A stretch of 64,000 bases of DNA from Paenalicyclobacillus ferrooxydans (lineage in GTDB: Bacteria > Bacillota > Bacilli > Alicyclobacillales > Alicyclobacillaceae), in assembly GCF_001399675.1 (NCBI RefSeq), contig NZ_LJCO01000058.1:30468-94467 (forward strand), written 5' to 3'. The notes below the pieces were generated by a model. That model saw nothing but the letters and a program-made list of their open reading frames with translations, ran no database searches and was not told where the DNA came from. Below, in pieces: positions 1 to 8,686 of the stretch. The first letter of the stretch is position 1. Every line of letters starts with the position of its first letter. Both the position numbers and the translations under genes were made by a program.

Positions 1-390
1 GATCCGATCTTAAGCGTCCTCATTGCCCTCCTGATTGCGCTTGGTGCTTGGCGGATCGTCAAGCAAACCGTAAGTGTTTTGATGGAAGGCACGCCGGCTG
101 GGATTGAACTCCCGAAGGTCGTTGACGCCATCTTGGCTGTGCCGGGTGTGGAGCATGTACATGATCTGCACGTGTGGACCATTACAAGTGGTCGTAATGC
201 GCTCTCTTGCCATGCGGTTGTGGATGGGAAGGCAACAGTAGAAGAGACCCAAAAGCTGCTCCAGGATGTCGAGCACCGCCTGGTTCACTTGGGCATCGGG
301 CACGTGACCATTCAGATCGAGGACCAGACGCATCTGCATGACGAGTCCATTCTTTGTTCCGATCGCGACGCGCATGAGCACCACCACTAA
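1..390 (+). CDS. Cation diffusion facilitator (CDF/CzcD-type) transporter, 3' part
   Basis: The reading frame is open from base 1, so the gene starts upstream of the window; 129 residues are visible. The first ~25 residues form the end of a hydrophobic helix, followed by the cytoplasmic C-terminal domain typical of CDF exporters: a ME-GTP segment at the membrane exit, then VPGVEHVHDLHVWTI, the hallmark of the metal-binding dimerisation domain. The tail is His-rich (HEHHH), which fits divalent cation binding. CDF proteins export Zn, Co, Cd, Mn or Fe(II) by proton antiport; the substrate cannot be told from this fragment. It is followed by a second, divergent cation-efflux-like gene and a MATE gene on the same strand. 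Confidence 0.93.
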   Translation, partial: DPILSVLIALLIALGAWRIVKQTVSVLMEGTPAGIELPKVVDAILAVPGVEHVHDLHVWTITSGRNALSCHAVVDGKATVEETQKLLQDVEHRLVHLGIGHVTIQIEDQTHLHDESILCSDRDAHEHHH

Positions 391-470
391 GCACCACCTG
401 TGGCAAGCACCACTGGCAACTACCACTGGTAGCCACCACTGGCAGCCACCACTGAGCACCACTTGGTCAG
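385..470. repeat. Short imperfect tandem repeat, ACCACTGGCA-like
   Basis: About six degenerate copies of a CACCACTGGCA-like unit (10-13 bp) begin directly at the stop of the cation efflux gene. The run is out of phase with any convincing coding sequence and explains the spurious upstream extension of the next reading frame. Confidence 0.7.
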
Positions 471-549
471 CCGCCTGCCAGACTGCCTGCCAGACTGGGG
501 CTTAGGCCCCCAAGTCGATCCTGCGATGAAGCTTCGAAGGAGGGTCTCT

Positions 550-1191
550 GTGGAAAATAGCTTGTCTGTCAAAAAAGGCGTGAACATAGAACTCCTGTCG
601 ATTGCCTGGATGGTCATTGAGGCCGTAGTGGCCATCTTGTCCGGTATTGCTGCGCACTCCTTGTCGCTGGTTGCTTTTGGGGCAGACAGTGTCATTGAAC
701 TCATTGCAGGCGGTGTACTCCTGTGGCGTCTGCAGATTGAAGTGCGGGGTGCGAGTCACACACGCGTCGAGCGCGCGGAAAAGCGTTCATCCTGGGTCGT
801 CGGCATTGCGCTCATCTTGTTGTGCGCGTATATCGTGATCGCCTCAATCGATAAACTCCTCACGCATCACGGAGCAGAAACCACCTATGTGGCACTTGGA
901 CTCGTCATCGCATCCGCAATCATCATGCCGTATTTGTCGCGAGCGAAGAAACGCATTGGCACTCAAATCGGCAGTAAGGCCTTGCGAGCCGACGGATCGT
1001 GCAGTATGGTCTGCGCTTACATGGCGTGGACAGTACTCGCGGGGGTGTTGTTCCGGGCTCTATTTGGTTGGTGGTGGGTAGACTCCATTGCAGCCTTGGC
1101 GCTCGTCTACTTTGTATGGAAAGAAGGTTGGGAAGCGATACAGGAAGCCCGCGGAAAGGAAGATGCATGTGGTTGCGGCCACGAAAACTAG
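550..1191 (+). CDS. Cation-efflux-like integral membrane protein
   Basis: A 213-residue membrane protein. The GTG at 550 is chosen because GAAGGAGGG (536-544) lies five bases upstream; the longer frame from 463 runs through repeat DNA and lacks a binding site. About five or six hydrophobic segments are visible. The first carries the pattern SLSLVAFGADSVIEL, which resembles the CDF metal-site helix (D-S and E), and it ends with a short Cys/His tail (CGCGHEN). There is no long cytoplasmic domain like that of the preceding CDF gene, so it is a CDF-superfamily relative rather than a paralogue. It overlaps the MATE gene, which suggests translational coupling. The substrate is unknown; a metal cation is inferred. 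Confidence 0.8.
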   Translation: MENSLSVKKGVNIELLSIAWMVIEAVVAILSGIAAHSLSLVAFGADSVIELIAGGVLLWRLQIEVRGASHTRVERAEKRSSWVVGIALILLCAYIVIASIDKLLTHHGAETTYVALGLVIASAIIMPYLSRAKKRIGTQIGSKALRADGSCSMVCAYMAWTVLAGVLFRALFGWWWVDSIAALALVYFVWKEGWEAIQEARGKEDACGCGHEN

Positions 1192-2515
1192 AGTCCCGAT
1201 TCAAGCCAAGCGGGTGTTTGAGATTGCCCTGCCCGCTATTGGTGAAGCCTATCTGCAAAACCTGCTTGGCGTCGTAGACACCTTCTTTATTGCCAGGCTC
1301 GGCCTTGTCGCCATCGACGCGGTCGGCGTGACAAACGTCTACAGCATGACCTATACCGGCGTGTTCATCGCGGTTTCAGCAGCTCTGTCCGTGTTTTTGT
1401 CCCGGGCAGTTGGTGCCAAAAACCTGAGAAACGGCCGTTCTGCCGTCTGGCATGGACTGGTGATCGCGTTTGTGCTCGGACTTATCCTATCGGTGATTTC
1501 AATTGTATTTTCGATCCCGTTGTTACATATCATGGGCGCCCATGGAGTGCTTGAGCGTACGGCGTTTCCGTACTTCACGATTGTTCTCGGTATATCACCG
1601 TTGATTGCCCTCTTCACCGCACAATCTGCGGCATTCCGGGCCATTGGACTCACCAAGACACCGCTTCGCGTAGGACTTGAAATGAATCTCCTTCACGTCG
1701 TGCTCGACTACTTCCTGATTTTCGGCATCGGCGGCTTTCATGGATTTGGCATCAAGGGAGCCGCACTGGCCATGGTCTTGGCGCGACTGTATGCACTCGT
1801 TCGGTTGTGGATCAAATCGCGCCGCGTCGAAGCACTGACACTGACGGCACCTGACCTCCATATGTCTCTTGAACTGACGTGGAGGATGACGAAATTCGCA
1901 GTGCCAGCGGTGCTTGAGCGGCTTTCCATGCGGCTTGGACAAGTCCTCTACTTTGGGCTCATCGTACGCATGGGCGTGGACGTGTATGCGACGCACAATA
2001 TCGCGGGGACTATCACCGCTTTTGCCTCAACGATTGGAACGGGATTCGCGACGGCCGCTACAGCGACCATTGGGCAAGCGATTGGCAGTGGGAACGAAGA
2101 GGATGTTCGCATCTATCGACGTTGGAGCTACATTGAAGCCGCAATGTCGATGACCGCGGTGACGCTCTTGCTCTGCCTCTTCAGCCCTTGGATTGGACTT
2201 TTGTTTACACACAATCAAAACGTGATCCACCTACTCTTTGTCGTCCTTGCCATTGATGTGTTTTCACAACCGTTTCTGTCCGCAGTCTTGGTCGATACGT
2301 CGGCGATTCAGGCAGGAGGCAACAGTAAGTACCCGATGATGACGACCATGATTGGCATATGGGGAATTCGTACACTTGGTGTGTATGTGTTTGCCTGGCA
2401 TCTCGGGTTCGGTCTGCCAGCAGTCTGGGTCAGTATTGCTATGGACAATGCGCTGCGAGCGGGGCTGTTCCTTTGGTATCGAAGAACGCGAAACTGGGTG
2501 CAAAAGCTGGCATAG
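1163..2515 (+). CDS. MATE family efflux transporter
   Basis: A polytopic protein of about 450 residues with some 12 hydrophobic segments in two related halves, as expected for the MATE (NorM/DinF) family of Na+ or H+ coupled exporters of cationic compounds. The start region FEIALPAIGEAYLQNLLGVVDTFFIARLG is typical of the first MATE helix pair. The ATG at 1163 and the GTG at 1169 both follow GGAAAGGA (1153-1160); the GTG has the better spacing. Either start lies inside the 3' end of the preceding gene (stop at 1191), so the two genes are coupled. The substrate is not predictable. Confidence 0.93.
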   Translation: MHVVAATKTRVPIQAKRVFEIALPAIGEAYLQNLLGVVDTFFIARLGLVAIDAVGVTNVYSMTYTGVFIAVSAALSVFLSRAVGAKNLRNGRSAVWHGLVIAFVLGLILSVISIVFSIPLLHIMGAHGVLERTAFPYFTIVLGISPLIALFTAQSAAFRAIGLTKTPLRVGLEMNLLHVVLDYFLIFGIGGFHGFGIKGAALAMVLARLYALVRLWIKSRRVEALTLTAPDLHMSLELTWRMTKFAVPAVLERLSMRLGQVLYFGLIVRMGVDVYATHNIAGTITAFASTIGTGFATAATATIGQAIGSGNEEDVRIYRRWSYIEAAMSMTAVTLLLCLFSPWIGLLFTHNQNVIHLLFVVLAIDVFSQPFLSAVLVDTSAIQAGGNSKYPMMTTMIGIWGIRTLGVYVFAWHLGFGLPAVWVSIAMDNALRAGLFLWYRRTRNWVQKLA

Positions 2516-2611
2516 TGCTAAGACTGAAGATGCACCAGCGCTTTCCTGCATTCAAGGGAGAACATCTGGAGGGAAACAATTTAGAGCGGGACATGTGGAG
2601 GAGGACATATA

Positions 2612-3073
2612 GTGCAAATCACTCGAACAACCGATTTTGAACTGCTTGCCCGTTTGAACAAACCGATTCAAGATCTGCACGTTTCTTTGCATCCTGAATT
2701 CTTTAACGAATATAACCTTGAGACAGTGCGAGAAGTCTTCCGGCACTGGGTCACCCGCGAGGATTTTATTTTTCTTGTCCTTGAAGACGGGGACGAATCG
2801 ATGGGATACGCTTGGGTCGAAGTGAAGGATTATTCAGGGAATGCATTTCGAAAACCGGGCAAGTCGTTATTTGTGCACCACATCAGCATCGTGGAAGGCC
2901 ATCAAGCAAAAGGCTACGGATCCAAGCTGATGAATTATATCTACGACATGGCGCGGCAGCTGGACATAAGTCTCGTGGAACTCGACTACTGGGCGGACAA
3001 TACAGGTGCAGAGCATTTTTACCACAGGCAGGGATTTGAAACTTCAAGGGTGACGGTCCGTAAAGCGCTGTAG
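2612..3073 (+). CDS. GNAT family N-acetyltransferase
   Basis: A 153-residue single-domain GNAT protein with a GTG start eight bases after GGAGGAGGA. Acetyl-CoA binding motif A is seen as HHISIVEGHQAKGYGSKL (the Q-x-x-G-x-G/A pyrophosphate loop), followed by the usual helix and a C-terminal ELDYWADNTGAEHFYHRQGF segment that matches motif B with its conserved N and Y. The N-terminal half mentions no membrane or signal region, so it is cytosolic. The acceptor substrate is unknown; small-molecule or protein amine acetylation is possible. It stands alone between MATE and a convergent oxidoreductase. Confidence 0.92.
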   Translation: MQITRTTDFELLARLNKPIQDLHVSLHPEFFNEYNLETVREVFRHWVTREDFIFLVLEDGDESMGYAWVEVKDYSGNAFRKPGKSLFVHHISIVEGHQAKGYGSKLMNYIYDMARQLDISLVELDYWADNTGAEHFYHRQGFETSRVTVRKAL

Positions 3074-3098
3074 TTCGGGACTAATCATTCAACGCGTA

Positions 3099-3190
3099 GT
3101 TGTTGCACCTGGTTGTTGCACCTGGTTGTTGCACCTGGTTGTTGCACGTTGTCGTTGCACGTTGTCGTTGCACGTTGTCGTTGCGTGATT
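3099..3190. repeat. 13-bp tandem repeat array
   Basis: Three exact copies of GTTGTTGCACCTG (3099-3137) and a partial copy are followed by three copies of the related 13-mer GTTGTCGTTGCAC. The array lies between the convergent acetyltransferase and FAD oxidoreductase genes. Confidence 0.92.
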
Positions 3191-3220
3191 CCTGGTTGTC
3201 TGCCATAGTTACTGCCACAG

Positions 3221-4327
3221 TTACTGCGACTCGGGCCCTTTGTGGAGGGCAACCCAAGGCCGAGCTGCATAAGACGCCCACTTCAGAACATTGACCCGCG
3301 AATGGACGAGCATCCGCCCCCATACTCCGTTCAGCATCTGAACGAAGTTATCCAACCCGTCATTGTCGAGCGTCTCCATCATTCGGCGTAAGGTGCGAGA
3401 ATGATCATAGGAGTGCCTCAACTCGTTTGTAAGTGTTTCATATCGACCCAGTCCGACGATGTCCTTCGCTGCATAAACGCCGGTTAAGATAGACGCGAAC
3501 TGTCCAAATCCCATGCCGGGCATTAAAGCGCCATAACAATTTCCAACAAAGAATGTGTTGCCAAGGCGGGGAGACTCAGCAATCCCCATCACATACTCGT
3601 TGACTTCAAATTGGTCTGTCACCTTGAGGTTTTGATTCAAGTCAGTGCAGACCCGGTTAAAAAACATTTCCCACAATGCGGTTTTGTCGTAGGCCTGAAG
3701 ACCTTTGTATTCTGCAAAAGCAAGAACCACTGTGGCTTCAGTCGGAGAAAAAGGAATCAGAAACCCGTATCCACCGTGCGGGGCAAAGCGATTATCAAAC
3801 CAAGTGAAGACGGTGTTCCGGGTAAATTCCCCCTCTACGGTTACACCAATGAGTGTGACTGTCGCGTCTTCGTGAAAGTTTTGTATCTTCTTCACATAAT
3901 CAGCGTCACCTGTTGCAAGTACCACGTGCGTGTATTCCCGCAGGAGTTCTTCATATGTGTGCTCGGAATGATAGTGGATGGGTGAATGGACCTGACGAGC
4001 CAACTGATTTTCCAGTGCATCGCGGTGGCGTCCGCGAATGCTCACAAAACCAACCGGACCGCTAAGCACCGCTTTCTTTTTCGGCGAGTACACGATGAGA
4101 TCCTTAATGTTCGACGCTGGCTGAACAAAAATGCCAAGTTCTTCAGAGAGATATCTGACTTCGTCTAAAATAGGGCGCGAGTACATTCCAGCGAACACCT
4201 CTGCGTTAATAAACCGATCGCCAACGCGAGAGCGCCGTTCAAAGATGTAGGGTTCAATCCCGTGCTTTTCCAGTTCAATCGCACATGATAAGCCGGACAG
4301 GCCAGCACCCATAATAGCCACTTTCAT
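3221..4327 (-). CDS. FAD-dependent oxidoreductase, geranylgeranyl-reductase-like
   Basis: A 368-residue flavoprotein. The ATG at 4327 is used because GAGGGG lies nine bases before it; a TTG three codons upstream has no site. The N-terminus has the Rossmann dinucleotide motif GAGLSGLSCAIELEKHG with the acidic residue of ERRSRVGD at the end of beta-2. Near the C-terminus GNCYGALMPGMGFGQFASI matches the second FAD-binding motif (G-D/N-A-A-x-x-x-x-P) of the geranylgeranyl reductase / p-hydroxybenzoate hydroxylase superfamily. Such enzymes reduce isoprenoid double bonds or hydroxylate substrates; which applies here is not clear. The gene is monocistronic. Confidence 0.85.
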   Translation of the reverse strand: MKVAIMGAGLSGLSCAIELEKHGIEPYIFERRSRVGDRFINAEVFAGMYSRPILDEVRYLSEELGIFVQPASNIKDLIVYSPKKKAVLSGPVGFVSIRGRHRDALENQLARQVHSPIHYHSEHTYEELLREYTHVVLATGDADYVKKIQNFHEDATVTLIGVTVEGEFTRNTVFTWFDNRFAPHGGYGFLIPFSPTEATVVLAFAEYKGLQAYDKTALWEMFFNRVCTDLNQNLKVTDQFEVNEYVMGIAESPRLGNTFFVGNCYGALMPGMGFGQFASILTGVYAAKDIVGLGRYETLTNELRHSYDHSRTLRRMMETLDNDGLDNFVQMLNGVWGRMLVHSRVNVLKWASYAARPWVALHKGPESQ

Positions 4328-4400
4328 GTATCTCAACCCCTCGATTACGTGGCGTGGGTTGTAGTATCCCCAATTCAGGATAATTGTAGTTATGGGCTCG

Positions 4401-4550
4401 CCTAAACTGGCCTAAACTGGCCTAAACTGGTCCAAACTGACCCAAACTGACCCAAACTGACCCAAACTGACCCAAACTGACCCAAACTGACCCAAACTGA
4501 CCCAAACTGACCCAAACTGGCCTAAAGTTGCCTAAACTCGCCTAAAGAAG
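4401..4550. repeat. 10-bp tandem repeat array, fifteen units
   Basis: Fifteen consecutive 10-mers. The central nine are exactly CCCAAACTGA-like (4441-4520 perfect), flanked by CCTAAACTGG variants on both sides. The array sits in the divergent promoter region between the FAD oxidoreductase and the aldolase-like gene. A 10-bp period places each copy on nearly the same face of the helix. Confidence 0.95.
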
Positions 4551-4694
4551 AGCGCGTCGTCAAGCATGGCGACGTAAGGTAAACTAGTTGCATGCGAGAG
4601 ATAGACTTGCTCCTATCAAATAGGGTGCTGTTTTTGTGATGGGTGAGATATCCGGGTACTTGAACGCAACAGCTGACGTGAGGAGAGACAACGG

Positions 4695-5795
4695 ATGCCA
4701 GAATCGAATCGTTTACTCGAGGCGTACCAACAAACAAAGTATCAACTTCCAGGCCATGGCAAGAGAAATATCCAGGTTTTGAAAGATGCATTTGCAGACG
4801 TCGATGGCAACCTCGATAGCGATATCTATGGCAAAGGCGAGGTCATTCAGCGCTTTGAGGACAAGATGGCAGCGTACCTCGGCAAAGAATCAGCCGTGTT
4901 TTTTCCGAGCGGCACTATGGCCCAGCAGATTGGACTGCGCATCTGGTGTGATGCAAAGGGTAGTCGAAAGGTTGCATATCATCCTTTGTGTCACTTGGAG
5001 ATCCACGAGCAAGATGGGTTAAAGAGGCTTCATCATATCGATCCGATTCTCCTTGCCGCGCCAGACCGCCTGATTGAATTGGAAGATGTACTACAGATGC
5101 CGGATGATCTCGCCTGTCTGTTGATTGAACTGCCGCAGCGTGAGATCGGTGGTCAACTGCCGGATTTTCAGACGTTGGTCTCGATATCTGAGTTCTGTCG
5201 GAACAAAGGCATCAAGGTACACCTCGATGGTGCCAGGTTGTTCGAAGTCCTTCCCTATTATCAAAAGACGGCAGCCGAGGTCTGCGCACTGTTTGACAGT
5301 GTCTACGTCTCTTTTTACAAAGGGATCGGCGGAATTGCAGGTGCCATCTTAGCCGGTGACAAGACATTCACTGAGGAAGCAGTGGTATGGAAGCGTCGAC
5401 ACGGCGGAGATCTCATCAGTTTGTACCCGTACATCATCTCAGCCGACCACTACTTCGACCAGAGAATAAGCAAGATGGGCCAGTACTACGAAGAGGCAAA
5501 AGAGCTGGCAATCCTGTTTAATCGTTGCGAAGGCGTTCATACCTTGCCAACCGTGCCTGTCAGCAACATGTTTCATGTGCATTTTGATCACGCCAAGGGC
5601 CAAGTGGAACAAGTTCTAGCGGGTCTGTATGAAGAGACAGGCATCGGCGTCACCGGTAGTCTGCGCGAACTTGACAGCGACAAGTGTTACTTTGAACTGA
5701 GCATTGGGGACCTCTACGAGAAGGTCCCAAAAGAGGAACTGCATCGTGCATTTGAGGTACTGGCTGAGAGATTCGCCACTTTACGTCAGGCTTGA
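4695..5795 (+). CDS. Threonine aldolase family PLP enzyme
   Basis: A 366-residue fold-type I PLP enzyme. The ATG at 4695 follows GAGGAGAGA at 4679-4687. Motifs: PSGTMAQQIGLRIW (cofactor phosphate region), HLDGARLFE (the Asp that binds the PLP pyridine nitrogen), and SFYKGIGGIAGAILAG with the likely Schiff-base Lys at about residue 212. The family cleaves L-threonine, allo-threonine or related beta-hydroxy amino acids to glycine and an aldehyde. Sequence alone does not separate aldolases from related beta-eliminating lyases. It is monocistronic; its promoter region contains the 10-bp array. Confidence 0.9.
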   Translation: MPESNRLLEAYQQTKYQLPGHGKRNIQVLKDAFADVDGNLDSDIYGKGEVIQRFEDKMAAYLGKESAVFFPSGTMAQQIGLRIWCDAKGSRKVAYHPLCHLEIHEQDGLKRLHHIDPILLAAPDRLIELEDVLQMPDDLACLLIELPQREIGGQLPDFQTLVSISEFCRNKGIKVHLDGARLFEVLPYYQKTAAEVCALFDSVYVSFYKGIGGIAGAILAGDKTFTEEAVVWKRRHGGDLISLYPYIISADHYFDQRISKMGQYYEEAKELAILFNRCEGVHTLPTVPVSNMFHVHFDHAKGQVEQVLAGLYEETGIGVTGSLRELDSDKCYFELSIGDLYEKVPKEELHRAFEVLAERFATLRQA

Positions 5796-5881
5796 CGGTG
5801 GCGGTCCACTCGCGCTGGGAGCTGTCATGGCAATCGACACTGGCATGGTTACACAGTGTCATTCGAAGGGTGTCTGTCCCA

Positions 5882-6391
5882 TCAATCCTGACGGTCTGAA
5901 TCTGTGGCAGCAGGTTGTCTCTTGTGTTGTTTGTAGAAATGAGCCATCCCGGTTGCAATGAGCTCTTCATTTTCGTCGTAGACATCGGCGTGAAACACAA
6001 TAATGACTCGGCTGTTCTGGAGCACCTTGATGTTAGCACGCAGGTCTCCGGAACGGCCGGGTTTGATAAAGTCCAGACCAATATTTAGAGTGAAGGCGCG
6101 TTCCACTGTTTTGTCTATCACGAAGGCGGTTTCTGCCATAGCGGTGTCGACAAAGGCAGTCATCAGGCCACCGTGCAAAATCCCATATCGATTCAATAAC
6201 TCGTCGGTGATAGTCATTTGATAAGAGTAGAGTTCAGGTTGGCTCACAGGGAGGCTGCGGAATCGCATGACTTGTTGCACAAAGGCAAGCGGGTGGTGGT
6301 ACGTCGCTTTTTTTGCTTGAATCAGCCGTAAAATGTCCTCGAGTTCTTGCTCAGGCAAGCCCTGAAGTTCCTTCATAATCTCCTCAATCAT
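5882..6391 (-). CDS. PaaI-type hotdog-fold thioesterase
   Basis: A 169-residue protein with a strong site (GGAGG) seven bases before the ATG. The C-terminal ~115 residues form a hotdog domain: RYGILHGGLMTAFVDTAMAE contains the HGG-x(n)-D signature of PaaI/YdiI acyl-CoA thioesterases, and the segment GLDFIKPGRSGDLRA is the conserved central strand pair. The N-terminal ~45 residues are helical and charged, unlike minimal PaaI proteins. It probably hydrolyses acyl- or aryl-CoA thioesters in the cytosol. It converges with the aldolase-like gene. Confidence 0.9.
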   Translation of the reverse strand: MIEEIMKELQGLPEQELEDILRLIQAKKATYHHPLAFVQQVMRFRSLPVSQPELYSYQMTITDELLNRYGILHGGLMTAFVDTAMAETAFVIDKTVERAFTLNIGLDFIKPGRSGDLRANIKVLQNSRVIIVFHADVYDENEELIATGMAHFYKQHKRQPAATDSDRQD

Positions 6392-6575
6392 TCAACCGCC
6401 TCCAAATTCTATTTTGTTTGTGACTACCATTAGTTTAGTATTGTCGCATCCGCATGACAAACGCACAAATGGTCGTGGGGGCTCGGCAACTGCCACTTAG
6501 TTTTTTATGCTCATGCGACATTTCTGATGATATCCTCACGCCTGACATATTGCCGCGACAGATTTACGAGCCTCG

Positions 6576-6635
6576 TATCATCAAGTCACATATCATCAAG
6601 TCACATATCATCAAGTCACATATCATCAAGTCACA
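6576..6635. repeat. 15-bp perfect tandem repeat, four copies
   Basis: Four exact copies of TATCATCAAGTCACA lie just upstream of the small gene at 6681. Because 15 is a multiple of three, both strands remain open through it and produce meaningless reading frames. Confidence 0.95.
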
Positions 6636-6680
6636 TATCGCAGGGGGTTTCACAGATACTACCAAGCGGAGGTGACTAAT

Positions 6681-6797
6681 ATGACCAAAGATCAGCAAAA
6701 ACCCACACACAACGATGCGAATAAGACGCTGCCGATTGAGGAACACAAGGAGCGTATTCAAGGAGAAACAAAACGGACGCATCCCAGGCAGAAGTGA
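6681..6797 (+). CDS. Small hydrophilic protein, 38 residues
   Basis: A short frame starting at an ATG six bases after GCGGAGGTGA, one of the best binding sites in the window. The product is Lys/Gln/Thr/His-rich, has no Cys and no hydrophobic segment, and ends HPRQK. In composition and size it resembles minor small acid-soluble spore proteins, but no family signature is visible, so that is only a suggestion. A 13-base duplication (CCCAGGCAGAAGT at 6783 and 6803) overlaps its stop codon. Confidence 0.5.
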   Translation: MTKDQQKPTHNDANKTLPIEEHKERIQGETKRTHPRQK

Positions 6798-6989
6798 GGC
6801 GTCCCAGGCAGAAGTCGTGATGAGGCGTAGGTCACACACCGCAGGGTGAGTTTTACGTCTAAGGTGCATGCTGCTGCGACATTGTGACAGGAGACTCGCT
6901 GCGGCTATCCGGCTATGGACTTCTTGCCAGGCGCGGAACGGGAAAGGGCGCGTATGCTGCTGTTCAGTGGGCGTGCAGTGTTGTGATGC

Positions 6990-7026
6990 GGGGGCTGCAC
7001 TGTGATTCGGTGCAGCCCCCCTTTAC
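6990..7026. terminator. Strong GC hairpin, probable terminator of the peroxiredoxin gene
   Basis: GGGGGCTGCAC (6990-7000) pairs perfectly with GTGCAGCCCCC (7010-7020) around a nine-base loop. It lies about 26 bases past the stop of the minus-strand peroxiredoxin gene. No clear U-run follows on either strand, so efficiency is uncertain. Confidence 0.6.
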
Positions 7027-7045
7027 ATGACATACATGACGGATT

Positions 7046-7705
7046 TCATCTAGTACAGAACCACCAATCGTAACAATCCAGTTTTTCTGCAAGAGCCTTT
7101 CTCTTGCGTTCAGCTGCCTCTTGCACGGTTTGAGGCGGTGGGACAAGGAGTTTGTTTCCGATGATCTCGTTTTTGGGCCAGTTGGCTGGCGTAAACCCCT
7201 TTGCGGCGTCACTGGTCTGCAAAGCCTGCACGATCCGAAGAATTTCATACGTGTTCCGGCCAATTTCTTGCGGGTAGGTGAGAATCGTCCGAATCGTCCC
7301 CAACGGATCGACGATGAAAACACTACGCACGGTGCGGGTCCCTTGAGTTGGATGAATCATGCCAAGTTGTCCTGCGGTTTTCCCCAGCGGATCGGCGATG
7401 AGTGGGAAGGTAATGTCGACGCCAAGTCGCTGATGGATCCATTCAAGCCACTTCAAGTGTGAAAAAACCTGTTCGACAGATAAGCCAATCAACTGTGTGT
7501 TCAACCTCTCAAAGTCCGGTTTCAGCTTTTGAAAGGCGACAAACTCGGTGGTGCACACGGGGGTGAAGTCGCCCGGGTGACTGAACAGGACAAACCACCT
7601 TCCATGAAACGCATCCGGGAGTGTCAACTCTCCGACGGTGGTATTGACCTTAAGCATGGGAAATGGGTCCTCAATAAACGGAGCCCGTTGCAGGTCTGGT
7701 GACAT
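7046..7705 (-). CDS. Peroxiredoxin, Prx6 subfamily
   Basis: A 219-residue thiol peroxidase. The ATG at 7705 follows GTGGAGG with nine-base spacing; an upstream TTG has none. The peroxidatic cysteine is in [13 protein letters not shown], the resolving-type cysteines are in the C-terminal [10 protein letters not shown]. This two-Cys C-terminal pattern matches the archaeal-like/long Prx6 group, which reduces H2O2 and alkyl hydroperoxides. The central [18 protein letters not shown] segment is typical of Prx6 rather than AhpC. It is monocistronic and most likely cytosolic, protecting against peroxide. Confidence 0.95.
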   Translation of the reverse strand: MSPDLQRAPFIEDPFPMLKVNTTVGELTLPDAFHGRWFVLFSHPGDFTPVCTTEFVAFQKLKPDFERLNTQLIGLSVEQVFSHLKWLEWIHQRLGVDITFPLIADPLGKTAGQLGMIHPTQGTRTVRSVFIVDPLGTIRTILTYPQEIGRNTYEILRIVQALQTSDAAKGFTPANWPKNEIIGNKLLVPPPQTVQEAAERKRKALAEKLDCYDWWFCTR

Positions 7706-7834
7706 ACGCAAAAACCTCCACGTGACAGCGGTGCTTCAGTCTATTCTTGGACATTCGCCTAGGTGCAGGGTGCGTTGATTCGCTGACGGTATCTCCATAT
7801 TTGAGGCACATTCAGCACGACCAGGTGGAGCGAC

Positions 7835-7915
7835 ATGATTGAGCTTTCGCCTGTGTCTGTAGTCTTATTTGCCATTTCTGCAGAACTCTTTCGGAGGCGT
7901 CAACCGTCGATTTGA
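7835..7915 (+). CDS. Possible 26-residue microprotein
   Basis: An ATG four bases after AGGTGGAG opens a 26-codon frame with a moderately hydrophobic stretch (LSPVSVVLFAISAELF) followed by a basic tail (RRRQPSI), the arrangement of a very short membrane-associated peptide. No homologue is recognised. The rest of the 7706-8064 gap shows only a 28-bp duplication. Confidence 0.3.
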   Translation: MIELSPVSVVLFAISAELFRRRQPSI

Positions 7916-7982
7916 GAAACAGGATTATTTTGGGCGATCTCGTCACAAAGTAAATAGCGGAAGCGCGGTAATTCCCTGGCTG

Positions 7983-8036
7983 GATGGTCAGGTGGTCCGT
8001 CCTGCTCTGGGATGGTCAGGTGGTGTGTCCTGCTGA
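7983..8036. repeat. 28-bp direct duplication
   Basis: Two near-identical copies of a 28-bp unit containing GATGGTCAGGTGGT..GTCCTGCT (7983-8010 and 8011-8036) lie immediately upstream of the ribosome binding site of the hydrolase gene at 8065. Confidence 0.85.
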
Positions 8037-8064
8037 TGTACACATGGAGGGATAAGCGATCCGG

Positions 8065-8682
8065 TTGCGACAATGGTTTCCCTACATTGCCTTGCTTTTG
8101 TGCGGCACACTATTTGTACTGTTACCGATCCGATGGTTCCAGGGCTCTTCGACGCTCGCACTGGCCCATTCCGCCATGCGTGAGCTCATCCATGGCAATC
8201 TAAACGGTGAATACGGCGGTCTACCATCACCGGTCAACCCATATTTGGCTGAACCGGGTGACATTCTTTTGTGTCACAATCCGCACGGAGCATACGGTTA
8301 CTGGACGCATTCGGTCTTATATGTGGGGAGCGAGCAGGTTGTGGATGCCAACGACTTTGCTCGTGGGACCATCCTGCAAAACCTAAGTCATTATCGCGAT
8401 TACGACGAGGTTTTGCTTTTGCGGCCGAAGGTACCCGTAACGGTGCGCCTGGCTGCCGCGGACGCCGCGCGTAAAGAAGTCGGTCTGCCCTATGATCCAC
8501 TCGGGTCTCTTCAGGATGACCACTCTTCGTACTGCAGCAAGGTGATATGGCAGGCCTACAAAGCAGCAGGCGTGGAGCTGTTTCCCGCCCATGGGTGGAT
8601 ATTGCCAGACGCATATGCAGCGAGTTCAAACCTGGAGCGGATTGTGGACTGGCACGCAGAGTCTTCTGAGAGTGGGAGATAG
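8065..8682 (+). CDS. YiiX-like permuted NlpC/P60 (papain-fold) hydrolase, secreted or membrane-anchored
   Basis: A 205-residue protein with a TTG start 12 bases after GGAGGGA. An N-terminal hydrophobic segment (residues 5-22) is a signal anchor. The catalytic domain shows the permuted order of the YiiX/YaeF/LRAT-like group: first LAEPGDILLCHNP and TH-SVLYVGSEQVVDA with the catalytic His, later SSYCSKVIWQAYKAAG with the nucleophilic Cys near residue 157. Members hydrolyse amide or ester bonds, and cell-wall peptides or lipids are proposed substrates; the substrate here is unknown. It overlaps functionally with the following membrane gene, four bases downstream. Confidence 0.87.
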   Translation: MRQWFPYIALLLCGTLFVLLPIRWFQGSSTLALAHSAMRELIHGNLNGEYGGLPSPVNPYLAEPGDILLCHNPHGAYGYWTHSVLYVGSEQVVDANDFARGTILQNLSHYRDYDEVLLLRPKVPVTVRLAAADAARKEVGLPYDPLGSLQDDHSSYCSKVIWQAYKAAGVELFPAHGWILPDAYAASSNLERIVDWHAESSESGR

Positions 8683-8686
8683 GTAA

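Noticed and set aside
923..1277. Frames on both strands inside the cation efflux gene
   Set aside because: Shadows of the real frame; no binding sites, no family motifs.
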